Shown here one piece after another: positions 17,896 through 27,057 of a stretch of DNA of 64,000 nt (positions within the stretch are counted from its first letter, which is position 1; each line of letters starts with the position of its first letter). The notes beneath the pieces were generated by a model. That model ran no database searches and was not told the origin of the DNA. It saw only the letters and a list, made by a program, of their open reading frames with translations. The position numbers and the translations under genes are program-made. The DNA lies in NCBI RefSeq assembly GCF_029360665.1, contig NZ_JARDUB010000004.1:124001-188000 (forward strand). The letters are read 5' to 3'. The stretch is from Eudoraea chungangensis (GTDB lineage: Bacteria > Bacteroidota > Bacteroidia > Flavobacteriales > Flavobacteriaceae).

Positions 17896-18522
17896 ATGAA
17901 ATCTAATATATTACGAATTATTGTTATCGATCATGACTTGCTTTTCCATCAGGCGTATCAGTACTATTTCGAAACCTATAAAGAATATGACTTAGCTGGT
18001 ATTTATGGTAGCGTTAAGGACGCCTTGGAGGAATTTGAATTAACCAAACCAGATATTATTGTCTCGGAAGTAAATCTGCCTGAGGTAAACGGAATTGATG
18101 GCATTCAAATGTTCAGAAAAAAAGATCCAAATGTGAAAATTATTATGGTTTCGGCCGAGAATGATTATGAAGTAATAAAAAACGCTTTTAAAAGCATGGT
18201 GAACGGATACTTGGCGAAACCGGTAAGCATCAAAGGCTTGTACCACGCCCTCAATTCAATTAAGTATGAAGGTGCTGTTATTGGAAATGATATTGCCAAA
18301 AAGGTCATAGCCATGTTCCAACGAAAAAATTATAAATCGTTTTCTGAAAGAGAGAATCAGATTATTGATTATTTATGTCAGGGTGCCACCTATAAAACTA
18401 TAGCAGAAAAACTTTTTGTAACTACCAGTGCCATCAACTTTCACATACAGAATATATATTTAAAACTCGACGTAAACTCAAAATCAGAAGCCCTAAACAA
18501 GCTCCAAGAATTAGAGTATTAA
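17896..18522 (+). CDS. LuxR-type response regulator with Glu at the phosphorylation site
   Basis: A NarL/LuxR-type regulator of 208 residues from MKSNILRIIVID (an upstream Met at 17833 would add 21 unconserved residues). The receiver spans about 1-120 and the LuxR helix-turn-helix about 145-205 (SFSERENQIIDYLCQG, TTSAINFHIQNIYLKL). At the acceptor position the sequence reads IIVSEVNLPEVNG, so residue 58 is Glu (codon at 18067-18069), not Asp. The other receiver residues (DHD, VSAEND, LAKPVS) are kept. A Glu often mimics phosphorylation, so the protein may be constitutively active. No cognate kinase is adjacent. It lies downstream of the PorP operon after a 554-bp gap. Confidence 0.88.
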   Translation: MKSNILRIIVIDHDLLFHQAYQYYFETYKEYDLAGIYGSVKDALEEFELTKPDIIVSEVNLPEVNGIDGIQMFRKKDPNVKIIMVSAENDYEVIKNAFKSMVNGYLAKPVSIKGLYHALNSIKYEGAVIGNDIAKKVIAMFQRKNYKSFSERENQIIDYLCQGATYKTIAEKLFVTTSAINFHIQNIYLKLDVNSKSEALNKLQELEY

Positions 18523-18741
18523 AATAAAAACAGATTTATCCCCGGGTATTGATTTTAATAAGGACTGCAAATTGAGGTTTAGAGTCAAGGACTTATAAAC
18601 TCCCTAATAAAGATCATAAGGTTCCCCCAACCCGGGGTAATTTATAGCAGATTCCGTAATACTGTGATTAGCGTGTCTCAACTCCTTAAATAAAAGCCTT
18701 ATTTGGACCTTTTTAATAGTAAATTGAAAACATTGCATAAA

Positions 18742-18767
18742 AAAGCCCTTGACTTCTCAAGGGCTTT
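18742..18767 (-). terminator. Rho-independent terminator for the minus-strand gene at 18789
   Basis: A perfect 11-bp stem, AAAGCCCTTGA at 18742-18752 and TCAAGGGCTTT at 18757-18767, has a 4-base loop. Read on the minus strand it ends in TTTTTT. It sits 22 bp after the stop of the minus-strand gene and may also stop read-through from the convergent regulator gene. Confidence 0.85.
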
Positions 18768-18788
18768 GCAAATTTTATGAGTGCTAAA

Positions 18789-19259
18789 CTATTCTTCTAA
18801 GAAAGGAATTCCTTCTAAAATACCGTATCTAATTGCACTTTGAATATAATTCTCTATCTGATAGAATTGAGCGGCCCTTTTGGCTCCGGACACTTTTTTG
18901 ATCTTCTTGTAATACTGATCAATCAGTTTATCATGTGCTTTTCTTAGGGATATGGCCTCTTTTACCATAGCATCTGTTGCAACGCCATCCATAGTTTCGT
19001 AATTACTTACATAATCATCTAAAAGATCTACCCTTCTTTTTCCTAATTCCTTTCGACTTACCTCGTATTCGTCATAAAGTGGCCAAAAGGCATTAGAAGA
19101 ATCCAGATCTAAAAATTCGGCTACCGCTTGTTTTTTTTCCATTCCAAAAATAGACTGCACAAAATCTACTTCCTCCTGATTACTCTGCGCATTTACCGCA
19201 ACAGCAGATAAAAATACCAAAGCAAGACTTAATCCTAATATTCTTTTTAATTTTTTCAT
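18789..19259 (-). CDS. Exported helical protein of unknown function
   Basis: A 156-residue protein with a clear signal peptide (ILGLSLALVFLSAVAVNAQ). The mature part is highly charged and mostly helical, with segments such as NAFWPLYDEYEVSRKELGKR, ISLRKAHDKLIDQYYKKIKK and AAQFYQIENYIQSAIRYGIL. This pattern, with length near 130 mature residues, is reminiscent of small periplasmic sensor/chaperone-like proteins of the Spy/CpxP type, but I see no LTxxQ signature and do not claim membership. It stands alone, with its own terminator. Confidence 0.7.
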   Translation of the reverse strand: MKKLKRILGLSLALVFLSAVAVNAQSNQEEVDFVQSIFGMEKKQAVAEFLDLDSSNAFWPLYDEYEVSRKELGKRRVDLLDDYVSNYETMDGVATDAMVKEAISLRKAHDKLIDQYYKKIKKVSGAKRAAQFYQIENYIQSAIRYGILEGIPFLEE

Positions 19260-19431
19260 ATATAATTCTTAATGGTTACTATTCTCTATTTAACTTGTGC
19301 TAAAATAAGGTATTAGGGACATTTAAACTACCCAGAAATTATATTTTTTTTGCCTTCCCAATTAGTTGTTTTGACAAATTTTTCAGCCTCCCCTTAGGTT
19401 AGACTTCCCATTGTTTTAGATAAAAATTATG

Positions 19432-20490
19432 TTAGGCTTTACTTTCTTTGTGGTGTTCTAACGCATCTTTTTCAGTACCTAAGACAATGGCAATCCATCT
19501 GGTCCGTGGATTTTGCTGCAGCATTATTTTAATGGCCATGGTAAGAGGTACAGATAAGAACATCCCTACAGTACCTAAAACAAAACCCCAAAATATCAAG
19601 GAAATAAAAACTATAAAAGTAGATAGCCCCAGACCCTTACCCATTATCTTAGGCTCTACAACATTACCAATAATCATATTTACCACCACAAAAACTACCA
19701 CGGTACCAACGGCTCCGGGAACACCTAGTTGTATCAAGGCAAACATAACAGCAGGTAGAGCGGCAATTATACTTCCAACGTTGGGAATAAAATTCAATAA
19801 AAATGCTATCAACGCCCATAGAATGGCGTAATCAACCCCGAGGAACCATAGAGAAACCCAAATTAGTAAACCGGTTAGCAAACTAGTTAATGTCTTCATG
19901 GATAGGTAGTCTCTAATACTTTGCCCTATAACTCTTAGATAGTCGAAAGAAGATTTAGAATCTTTTAAAATGGCTTTGGATTTTATATCAATTTCATCTT
20001 GCTCGAAAAGAAGAAATAAGGACAAAAAGAAAATAGTTATTCCATTGCCCATAAAACCTCCCAGCTCCCCTAGAATTCCAGCTGTCACGCTCATTACCCG
20101 TGAAGGTTGAAGAGCATCCTCAACTTTATCTACAGACAAACTAAAGCCCATATCGTTTATAAAGCTTATGGCAGAAGTACCAAATTCTTCTAAACTCCTT
20201 TCGTATTCGCTGGCATTTTTTGAGAAAGAAGATACGGTTTGTGCAATAATCTCCCCAAATCCTACAAAAACACCCGTTAAGGAAAGAAAAACTATAAGTA
20301 TAGCAATGCCTTGGGGCACTCCTTTTGATTGTAGATATCGTATGGGCCTGGCACAAATTATACTTATAAAAAGTGCCATTAGTATTGGGTTAATGATAGA
20401 CTTAGCATAAATCATCCCCCCAATAATGATAACAAATGAAGCCCACAACAAGGCGGAAGGCATTTGCCAGAAGACTTTTCTACTTTTCAT
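19432..20490 (-). CDS. AI-2E family transporter (PerM/TqsA-like)
   Basis: A 352-residue inner membrane protein with about eight helices. The family pattern is visible: an N-terminal helix pair (FVIIIGGMIYAKSIINPILM), a central amphipathic region (about 85-150), and the C-terminal core with WALIAFLLNFIPNVGSIIAALP, GNVVEPKIMGKGLGLSTFIV and FWGFVLGTVGMFLSVPLTMA. Members export autoinducer-2 or act in ion homeostasis; the substrate here is unknown. It is flanked by 172- and 100-bp gaps and is probably a single-gene unit. Confidence 0.9.
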   Translation of the reverse strand: MKSRKVFWQMPSALLWASFVIIIGGMIYAKSIINPILMALFISIICARPIRYLQSKGVPQGIAILIVFLSLTGVFVGFGEIIAQTVSSFSKNASEYERSLEEFGTSAISFINDMGFSLSVDKVEDALQPSRVMSVTAGILGELGGFMGNGITIFFLSLFLLFEQDEIDIKSKAILKDSKSSFDYLRVIGQSIRDYLSMKTLTSLLTGLLIWVSLWFLGVDYAILWALIAFLLNFIPNVGSIIAALPAVMFALIQLGVPGAVGTVVVFVVVNMIIGNVVEPKIMGKGLGLSTFIVFISLIFWGFVLGTVGMFLSVPLTMAIKIMLQQNPRTRWIAIVLGTEKDALEHHKESKA

Positions 20491-20590
20491 AGGCTTTGTT
20501 TAAAAGACATAATTTTAAGTAAAATACGGCATTCTTAATACAATCCCGGAAAAGAACTAAAGTTTTTGAATAATTTATAATAGACACGCC

Positions 20591-21838
20591 TTAAAAATCA
20601 TAATAAAAAAGAGCCCATAGTCTACTGGCATTTCCACCTCTGCCATCAAGGTTCCATCGTCTTCCCCAGGCATATTCCACCCCCAGTCTTGCCCCATCTA
20701 TAATCTCCCAAAAAGTATCTACGGAAATACTCATACTCTCATTATAATTTGTATCTGGTTCGTAACTGCGATTAGACAAATCTGCATATCCCACAGAGAA
20801 ATTGGATACTAAATCTTCTTTCCAGTCCTTACCATAAGACAAGAAGCCCCCAAAAGAACTAAGTGCATCAAAATCTCCGGTGGCAGGATTATAAATTGCG
20901 TCTTTTCCTGTACCGCTAAAGGTGGTAATAAACCTAGAGATAGACTGTCCGTAGGTAATTTGATAAAGAAGCTTATGATCTTTCGAAAAATCAATAGAAC
21001 CGGATAAAGACCCCCCAATACCAAATTTATAACTCACATTGTCTTCCGTATCGATAAGCGACAGGGTACTGGCCACCAGAGACAATTGTACGGCGCCTAG
21101 ATAACCGGCTCTTTCTATCCTAGCGGTGAAATCAGGAACTACCTGCACAGTAGACAGGCCAACGGTATCCAATTCCTGATTGTCAAGATCAGGCTGCGAG
21201 TATTCCAGTGCCACCGCCCACCTGTCTCCTTTTTTTGTAGTACCACTATATCTAATTTGAGGTGTTCTTAGGGTAACACTTCCTGTAGGTCCATTTGGAT
21301 CTACCGTTGCCGGCAAAGAAGAAACATTACTAAATAAAGACCAAGTCTGCCCAACTAAAAATCGGCCCATTTGTCCATAGGCATGCCTTATTCGATAGGC
21401 ATCATTTACCCCCGCGAAGTCCGTTTCTAATCTAACAAACACATTTTGATCCTTAACTTTTCTTGTAACCTCAAAACCAATTCGTGATTGTCCCAAGGTA
21501 CTATTAAAACTAGGTACTCCTTTGCGCTCGTCTCCTATTGGTATATAATAGGTATTAAAGGCATTTTTTACTGGTAAGTCCACAAAATCGTAGAGCACGG
21601 AAAAACGAACCGATCCTAAAATCCGCAATTGCATATTGCCATCTTTCGTCAGAATGTATAGTCCTCTGTCTGAAGTAATATCTGTTGGACTATTTTCTTG
21701 CCTTACCGTTGAGTCTTTTGCAAATATTTCTGCAGACTGACTAGACATATTGATAGTTTTTGTAGAATCCGCTTGTCCGGCTACCGTTAATGCCATCAAA
21801 ATCAATAAACTAGATAAAAGTCGAAGTTTGGTTGTCAT
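20591..21838 (-). CDS. DcaP-like trimeric outer membrane porin
   Basis: About 415 residues. The Met at 21838 (MTTKLRLLSSLLILMALTVAG) gives a proper signal peptide; an upstream Met at 21871 would add 11 residues. The mature protein is a beta-barrel: alternating strands throughout, a start of LYILTKDGNMQLRILGSVRF, the segments QSRIGFEVTRKVKDQNVFVR and YRIRHAYGQMGRFLVGQTWS, and a final aromatic residue (LWALFYYDF). This fits the DcaP/porin_4-like family, which allows diffusion of anionic small molecules. There is no close operon partner. The upstream 434 bp holds only a weak palindrome at 22004-22021 and no supported gene. Confidence 0.82.
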   Translation of the reverse strand: MTTKLRLLSSLLILMALTVAGQADSTKTINMSSQSAEIFAKDSTVRQENSPTDITSDRGLYILTKDGNMQLRILGSVRFSVLYDFVDLPVKNAFNTYYIPIGDERKGVPSFNSTLGQSRIGFEVTRKVKDQNVFVRLETDFAGVNDAYRIRHAYGQMGRFLVGQTWSLFSNVSSLPATVDPNGPTGSVTLRTPQIRYSGTTKKGDRWAVALEYSQPDLDNQELDTVGLSTVQVVPDFTARIERAGYLGAVQLSLVASTLSLIDTEDNVSYKFGIGGSLSGSIDFSKDHKLLYQITYGQSISRFITTFSGTGKDAIYNPATGDFDALSSFGGFLSYGKDWKEDLVSNFSVGYADLSNRSYEPDTNYNESMSISVDTFWEIIDGARLGVEYAWGRRWNLDGRGGNASRLWALFYYDF

Positions 21839-22272
21839 TGTTAATTGGTTTAAAGACCTAGGTAAATACAATTTTTACTAATATCCGGTTTACTTTGATC
21901 TAACCATAAAACACTACTTGAGAAAGTAACTTACTATCTCTAACTAGTACGTTCTAAACTGTGAAACAATCCAAAAAGATCAATATTTTTGAATGATTCA
22001 AAATCTAATTACTCAATTAGAACCACTTTGTATGGGTCTCGTTTTATTTCAAATTTAGGCATCGTATCCTCAAAAAAGCCATCTATTTGAAGTAGTAAAA
22101 AGGTATACTTTATTCTTATTTCTTCTCTTTTGTGACCTCATGGAAAAGGACGAACAGCCACTGAGAACATACGTAAATAGGCGTTTAACCCTTTATGATC
22201 TGATGTTTAGATTCTAAGCCTGTCCAAGACACCTAATACGGACTATTCCAATACATTACGGTAACTTCCTTA

Positions 22273-22860
22273 TTACTCCGCGAGGTCTATTTCATCCTTT
22301 AAATCCTCCATTTTGGCTTTTACCCATTTACCTCCTTTACGAAGTTTTAAAGATACCGCAATGAACAATACTCCTATGGCAAAAGCAAAAAAGGCGATTA
22401 GGTACATTAGAGACCCCACGCCTAGCGCGGGACGAGCAAATATTATTAGTCCAAATATCACCGAGAGAATGCCCCCGGCTATGAGCCACCCTTCACCTTC
22501 TATTTCTTTTCGGAGCTGTATGGCCATAGAAATCCTGCTAACTCCTATAAATACAAACCAGAAGCCTATAGCAAAAGAAACAAGAAGCAAGGTAATTCCA
22601 GGAGTACTAAAGAGTATCAGTCCAAACACCAAACTAACAACTCCCTCTAGTAAAAACATCCATTTATCTTCCCGTTCTTTCCAACTACTAATGGCAGAAA
22701 CCATGGTGAAAATTCCAAAAATGGCAATTAAAAGGGCGAACCACATAGTAAGTGCAGAAGCACTCCACAGCGGATTAAAAAAAGCCATTAAGGCAAATAT
22801 AATTAGCAGTACTCCTTTGATTGTTAATAAGTACCAGTTTTTGATGAGAACATTTGACAT
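22273..22860 (-). CDS. HdeD family membrane protein (DUF308)
   Basis: A 195-residue inner membrane protein with six hydrophobic helices arranged as three repeated pairs. HdeD family features include the first helix WYLLTIKGVLLIIFALMAFF, WMFLLEGVVSLVFGLILFST, and GWLIAGGILSVIFGLIIFAR. The E. coli relative takes part in acid resistance at high density; the function in Bacteroidota is not established. The last 25 residues are charged and cytoplasmic. No operon partner is evident, since a 93-bp gap separates it from the downstream barrel gene. Confidence 0.88.
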   Translation of the reverse strand: MSNVLIKNWYLLTIKGVLLIIFALMAFFNPLWSASALTMWFALLIAIFGIFTMVSAISSWKEREDKWMFLLEGVVSLVFGLILFSTPGITLLLVSFAIGFWFVFIGVSRISMAIQLRKEIEGEGWLIAGGILSVIFGLIIFARPALGVGSLMYLIAFFAFAIGVLFIAVSLKLRKGGKWVKAKMEDLKDEIDLAE

Positions 22861-22953
22861 TAGAGATAGTTTTTAGGGTTTGCGTTTGATTATTTCTAGA
22901 AAACGAGTTTTTCCTTCCAGAGCAGGAAGATATTAAATAATCGGCATAATAAT

Positions 22954-23508
22954 CTAAAAACTTTTATGTAACCCAATGCCAATACTGAAGGTATCGTATT
23001 CCTGTTTAAAGTCATAATTAAAGTATGGGGCTAAGGCAAAATCATTTCCAATTTCAAAGGCATAATCGGTATTAAATCTAAAAACAATGATATTTTTATT
23101 TCTCTCGAATTCCAATCCAGGACCAAATCCTATGGTCCACCTCGGTAAAATTTCATAGCCTATTCCTAAACCAGTTACTATTGCCCCTTCCCTTTTAATT
23201 TCCTCTCCATCAAAGTTAACTTGGTATTTCGCTAACTCAAAATCTAACACAAAAGCTAATTTCCATTTCTCATTAAGCTTATAATAATAGTCAAAACCAA
23301 TTGTGGGAAGGTAGATTTCCTTTTCTGGCTCCCCTTCTTCAAAAGCGGCAGGAATATGGGAGAATCCAAAAACAAAAGCTACTTCATGGGGTTTTTCAAC
23401 CCCTTCTTTAATTTCTTCTTCCTCTTCTTGCCCAAAAGTTAAGTTGGTTAGGAAGACACACAGAATAGTGGCGAAAATTCGGAGTTTGCTAGTGTTGAAA
23501 ATTATCAA
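22954..23508 (-). CDS. Small outer membrane beta-barrel protein
   Basis: A 184-residue protein. A signal peptide (FATILCVFLTNLTFGQ) is followed by an acidic linker with five consecutive Glu. The rest looks like an eight-stranded barrel with YLPTIGFDYYYKLNEKWKLA, GAIVTGLGIGYEILPRWTIG and NDFALAPYFNYDF, ending in Phe (IGIGLHKSF). The terminal Phe supports insertion by the BAM complex. No specific family or ligand is recognised. Immediately downstream lies the decayed DUF4421 gene, which is unrelated in sequence. Confidence 0.72.
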   Translation of the reverse strand: MIIFNTSKLRIFATILCVFLTNLTFGQEEEEEIKEGVEKPHEVAFVFGFSHIPAAFEEGEPEKEIYLPTIGFDYYYKLNEKWKLAFVLDFELAKYQVNFDGEEIKREGAIVTGLGIGYEILPRWTIGFGPGLEFERNKNIIVFRFNTDYAFEIGNDFALAPYFNYDFKQEYDTFSIGIGLHKSF

Positions 23509-23588
23509 AAGAATTGTTTTTATGAAATAGATTAGAAAGATATAAAAATAGTTAATGGGTTAGTGCCGATTGTTGTAAAAGCGCTTAG

Positions 23589-23940
23589 CTACATATCAAA
23601 CCGCCTTCCAATAATAAAACGAAATTGTTGGGTAGACAAATCAAAGTCGTAGGGACTTAAGTCGATACTACGAAAATTAATACTACCGGTTATTCCTAAA
23701 TAAAACGCTTTGAACTCATACCCCAGGGACATTTTGGTAAGAATTTGGGCAGCAGGCTGGCCTTATTTTTGTCCTGTACCGTCTAATTCTGTAGTTTCCA
23801 CACGTTGGTATCCAAAACCTGGAGCAATAAAAACACCAAGCAGAAAGCGTTGTTTTACCACAAAATTATACGCATATCCCGCAGATACTCCAATAGCAAA
23901 ATTTTTGGGATAAATTAGTTAGGGCCCTTGGTTCTAATTC
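23589..23940 (-). pseudogene. Remnant of a DUF4421-family outer membrane protein gene
   Basis: On the minus strand the sequence encodes a recognisable C-terminal part of DUF4421. It reads YPKNFAIGVSAGYAYNFVV, then LLGVFIAPGFGYQRVE, a stop (TAA at 23763-23765), then LTKMSLGYEFKAFYLGITGS and the ending QQFRFIIGRRFDM with a normal stop at 23589-23591. Just upstream another stop interrupts the frame (near 23934), and no N-terminal two-thirds can be found. The frame is otherwise unshifted, so decay looks recent. A plus-strand open frame at 23710-23913 is only a shadow of this remnant. Confidence 0.75.
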
Positions 23941-23974
23941 CTGTTAATGAATTGATAAGAGTATAGAGAAAGTG

Positions 23975-23995
23975 GAAAGAAAGAAAGAAAGAAAA
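23975..23995 (+). repeat. Tetranucleotide GAAA repeat
   Basis: Five tandem GAAA units lie in the non-coding DNA upstream of the decayed DUF4421 remnant. Such tracts can vary in length by slippage. Here it lies outside any intact gene, so no phase-variation role can be assigned. Confidence 0.7.
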
Positions 23996-24104
23996 GACTT
24001 CGTAAACTGCACCTCATCTAAGCATGTTTAATCCTCAAGGCACTAAAATTGAATGTAAAATTTGAGCAATAAAATAATTATTGCAACTAATTAGCAAAAA
24101 CCAA

Positions 24105-24128
24105 AAAAGGAGCCAAATGGCTCCTTTT
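24105..24128 (-). terminator. Rho-independent terminator of the 24150 gene
   Basis: AAAAGGAGCC (24105-24114) and GGCTCCTTTT (24119-24128) form a perfect 10-bp stem with a 4-base loop. On the minus strand the stem ends in a run of six T. It lies 22 bp after the minus-strand stop codon. Confidence 0.85.
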
Positions 24129-24149
24129 CTATTATAAAATAGTTGCTTT

Positions 24150-24728
24150 TTATTCTGCTAATTTCTCTAAAGAAACAGCCATTGCTTCGGCATAAGTTAA
24201 TATTACTACCTGACCAATACTAAGTTTTCCCATAAAATCTGAATCTTCCATTGGAATGGTTAAATAATTTCCGTTAGGACCCTTCACTGTAGCAAGCATT
24301 TGTGGTCTGTTTAAAATTTCAATAGTAACCAATGCTTTTACCATGGCACCAACAGCACCCGCCGGAGCCATATCATCTGGAGCTACTCCTTCTTCAGCAA
24401 TCGCAACTATTGGATTTGCTTTTTCCTCTTCTGTAGGTTCTCTAAACTCGGCTTTTAAGTAAGTGTAGTAGTCAAATGCTATAGCATCACCTACAGCAAT
24501 TTCATTAAAACGCGCAACCTCAGCTTCTGCTTTAACGGTAACTAATTCTCCATCTGGTCCTTTTAGCGTAATATTTCTAGTACCTTTATCAATAGCAGTA
24601 ACCGTACCTTTTGTGCTTATTTTGCTTAATTTTTCTCTAGGCTCCCAAGTGGTATCTTCTTGTCCTAAAGCAATACCTGTTAGCATCAATGCCATAACGG
24701 CCAATACCGATTTTTTCATCAAATTCAT
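24150..24728 (-). CDS. Exported protein of unknown function, possible OB/beta-domain pair
   Basis: A 192-residue exported protein (189 if the Met at 24719 is used); the signal peptide is MKKSVLAVMALMLTGIALGQ. The mature part shows two similar halves built around short beta strands: KGTVTAIDKGTRNITLKGPD with GELVTVKAEAEVARFNEIAV, and QMLATVKGPNGNYLTIPME with KLSIGQVVILTYAEAMAVSL. The repeat of KGPxG plus a following hydrophobic strand suggests a duplicated small beta domain. Between them is an acidic, Ala/Pro-rich linker. I do not recognise a named family with certainty. It is a single-gene unit with its own terminator. Confidence 0.68.
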   Translation of the reverse strand: MNLMKKSVLAVMALMLTGIALGQEDTTWEPREKLSKISTKGTVTAIDKGTRNITLKGPDGELVTVKAEAEVARFNEIAVGDAIAFDYYTYLKAEFREPTEEEKANPIVAIAEEGVAPDDMAPAGAVGAMVKALVTIEILNRPQMLATVKGPNGNYLTIPMEDSDFMGKLSIGQVVILTYAEAMAVSLEKLAE

Positions 24729-24937
24729 TCGTTATTTATTTTTATTTGTTTTTAGTGTTTATACGTTTATAGTAAACGTTGCCAAAAGTAATTTATATCT
24801 GTTAATTGTACACCACTTTCACCAAATATTTATTAATCCAGCATAGATTACTGTTAATTACCAAAAAGATATTCAAGGGAGTTGTATTATTTGTTCTTCT
24901 CGAAGAAAAGAATCTTATCTTTTAATATGCTTCGCGA

Positions 24938-26083
24938 CTAGGAAGTTTCCTGTAACGATAAGCTGCAATAGGAGTTAATCTGATCCAGGAGAAGATCCGT
25001 CTGGTCTGAATTTGAAAAATTTTTGGGGATTTTACTTCTAATAATATTGGCCATCTTCCTGTAGATTGCGATTACTTCCTCTATGCTATTTGCATTGAGG
25101 ATAAGGCTTGCAGCCATACCTTTCCTAATTTTTACATTCTCTGTAAAGACTTTTGGATTGTTATAAACCTCTGCCAAGGTCGCCATAGCCATTACCTGAG
25201 GAATAGCACAAAACCTAAAAACACGGTCATTCCTAAGCATTTTTAAGTAGTCCAAACAATCTGTAGCGTGCACTAAAGCATTATTTACTAATTCATTTAG
25301 GCAGGCCAAGGATTCTTCCTTGCTTGGTTGTAAGGAAAAATCTTCTAATTTATTCGCGTAGATACTCCAGATTTCTTTAGGCCAGAATACCCTACGCTCG
25401 TCTAAATCTTCCTTATAATCTCTAACAATATTTGTTTTCTGTAGAAAAAGTCCCATTGCGTTAGAGCGGGCTTCCTCTAATTTCATACCAGAATTCTCTA
25501 AGCCTGAAGCAGAGAAAATCGAGGAAAGACCCATGCCTACCAAACCTGCCACATAATGACAATAGAGATCGTAATCTTTTATGGTATTGATTTTCTTATC
25601 CGAAAAATCGGCCATCCCTTCTCCCATTTTTGCACAAATGTCAGAGATTATGCTCTGATATTTTGGGTCTAGGCTGGCAAAAGCTTCAATTACCAAATGG
25701 TAATTCGCTAAAAGCTCTCTATACTCCTGTTTATCCCCTACTCCGGTTATAGACCACCCTGCCTCATAATTTTTTAAATAAAAATGTCTTAATAGTTCTA
25801 TTTTGATATCGTTTTGCAAACTCATATCATCCTCGATAGAGTCTAAGGCCCTCAGAATTAGATAAAAAAGACATACCGCATCATCCAGGCCTTGAGGTAA
25901 TTCTCTTATAACCACTGCAAAAGATCTGGAAACTTTATTTAGTGTATCATAGCAATATCTTAGACTTTTTTCCTTTTCCTTTGCACTATTTTGATAAGAC
26001 TCATTGCTCCGTTTAGCCTCTAATCTAAACTTCATTAGGGCAGACAGTTCTTTGGGTTTAAAAATCGATTTCCGTATAGACAT
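24938..26083 (-). CDS. Eukaryote-type squalene synthase (farnesyl-diphosphate farnesyltransferase)
   Basis: A 381-residue trans-isoprenyl diphosphate synthase that joins two farnesyl diphosphates to squalene. The sequence follows the eukaryotic ERG9/FDFT1 pattern, not the bacterial HpnCDE or CrtB pattern. It shows VSRSFAVVIRELP, the first metal site LRALDSIEDDMS, the flap YCHYVAGLVGMGLSSIFSAS, and the second metal site LFLQKTNIVRDYKED followed by RRVFWPKEIWSIY. The C-terminal membrane anchor of the eukaryotic enzymes is missing, so it is probably soluble. It ends an operon of three genes (31-bp gap to the LolA-like gene). No squalene cyclase or epoxidase lies in the window, so the final lipid is unknown. 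Confidence 0.88.
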   Translation of the reverse strand: MSIRKSIFKPKELSALMKFRLEAKRSNESYQNSAKEKEKSLRYCYDTLNKVSRSFAVVIRELPQGLDDAVCLFYLILRALDSIEDDMSLQNDIKIELLRHFYLKNYEAGWSITGVGDKQEYRELLANYHLVIEAFASLDPKYQSIISDICAKMGEGMADFSDKKINTIKDYDLYCHYVAGLVGMGLSSIFSASGLENSGMKLEEARSNAMGLFLQKTNIVRDYKEDLDERRVFWPKEIWSIYANKLEDFSLQPSKEESLACLNELVNNALVHATDCLDYLKMLRNDRVFRFCAIPQVMAMATLAEVYNNPKVFTENVKIRKGMAASLILNANSIEEVIAIYRKMANIIRSKIPKNFSNSDQTDLLLDQINSYCSLSLQETS

Positions 26084-26114
26084 GTCTCAATATTAAAATG
26101 GCAAAAGCCGATTG

Positions 26115-26885
26115 TTAGTTAACTAGTTTGTTTACTTCAAAATCCACTTCCTCTAAATTGGGTCTTGGATTAATTTGTAAAACTGCAATTTCACTCTTCT
26201 TGGATGACTTACTATCCAAATGAATAATTTGCATTGGTTGAATTTTATTTGGGGCACTTGCTACTTTCTTATAATTAGAAAGCATGGTTGTGCTTTTCTC
26301 GGAATTGTCTACATTAAATTCTGTGACAAGGTAAATATAATGGGTCCTCTGATCTACCAAATATACTGTTTTGCCTTTTGAATCATCCTTTTTGTCCCAA
26401 ATTGTAATTTTAAAACAATCTTTCTCTTCATACCTTTCTCTCTCCAATGGATCAAAACGCATATTATCTAACTCTATATTACCAAAATTACTAATTGAAC
26501 TTCCGGAATTTACCAAGGCCATATTTTTTGGTGTAGCCTTCAATTTTCTAGTTTTACCATTGGCCGGAGTATAAATCTCAATTATACCCGTTCCTCCTTG
26601 TGTCTTTTCAATTACAATAGTAATTCCTTTTGCCTTTTCCGGTTGTTGAATTACGGTTTTAATTCTATCCACATCCTTAAACTGCCCCATTAATACAGCA
26701 TATTTTTTAAGCTTGAATTTTTCATTGGAAGACCATTCTTTAATTTCTATGGTCATTTCCATATTCTGAGTCATTAGTTGACTCAAAGCTTCGGTAAACT
26801 CCTTTTTTGCCTCTTGCTGACTGCTTGCAGTAAGTAGACATAAAAAGGTAAAAAAAACAACATATACTCTATACATTCTCAACAA
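26115..26885 (-). CDS. LolA-like outer membrane lipoprotein-sorting protein
   Basis: A 256-residue exported protein with signal peptide YVVFFTFLCLLTASSQ. The mature part resembles the LolA/LolB-type half-barrel found beside MMPL transporters: NMEMTIEIKEWSSNEKFKLK near the start, GIIEIYTPANGKTRKLKATP, and IQPMQIIHLDSKSSKKSEIA with LEEVDFEVNKL at the end. In such pairs the protein is thought to carry a hydrophobic cargo across the periplasm. It sits between the RND/MMPL exporter (172-bp gap) and squalene synthase (31-bp gap), which suggests an isoprenoid lipid cargo. That cargo is inferred. Confidence 0.8.
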   Translation of the reverse strand: MLRMYRVYVVFFTFLCLLTASSQQEAKKEFTEALSQLMTQNMEMTIEIKEWSSNEKFKLKKYAVLMGQFKDVDRIKTVIQQPEKAKGITIVIEKTQGGTGIIEIYTPANGKTRKLKATPKNMALVNSGSSISNFGNIELDNMRFDPLERERYEEKDCFKITIWDKKDDSKGKTVYLVDQRTHYIYLVTEFNVDNSEKSTTMLSNYKKVASAPNKIQPMQIIHLDSKSSKKSEIAVLQINPRPNLEEVDFEVNKLVN

Positions 26886-27057
26886 TATTAAAGCCTCCGT
26901 ACTAATGGGATTTCTAGCTAAATTTCAAATCTTCCATTAGGTTACTAATACCTCTGTGATACCACCCACCTTACTAATAATGAAAGATACGGAGAAGCCC
27001 AGCCACCACCAATTAATAAAAGTAGTAAAAAAGTGTTATTTCCGGTTTATTTATGGG

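Noticed and set aside
22140-22217. 25-codon frame starting MEKDEQPLRT in the gap before the porin gene
   Set aside because: Composition is not distinctive and no start signal is visible; chance frames of this size are expected.
23710-23913. Plus-strand frame of 67 codons
   Set aside because: It is the shadow of the decayed DUF4421 gene on the other strand.
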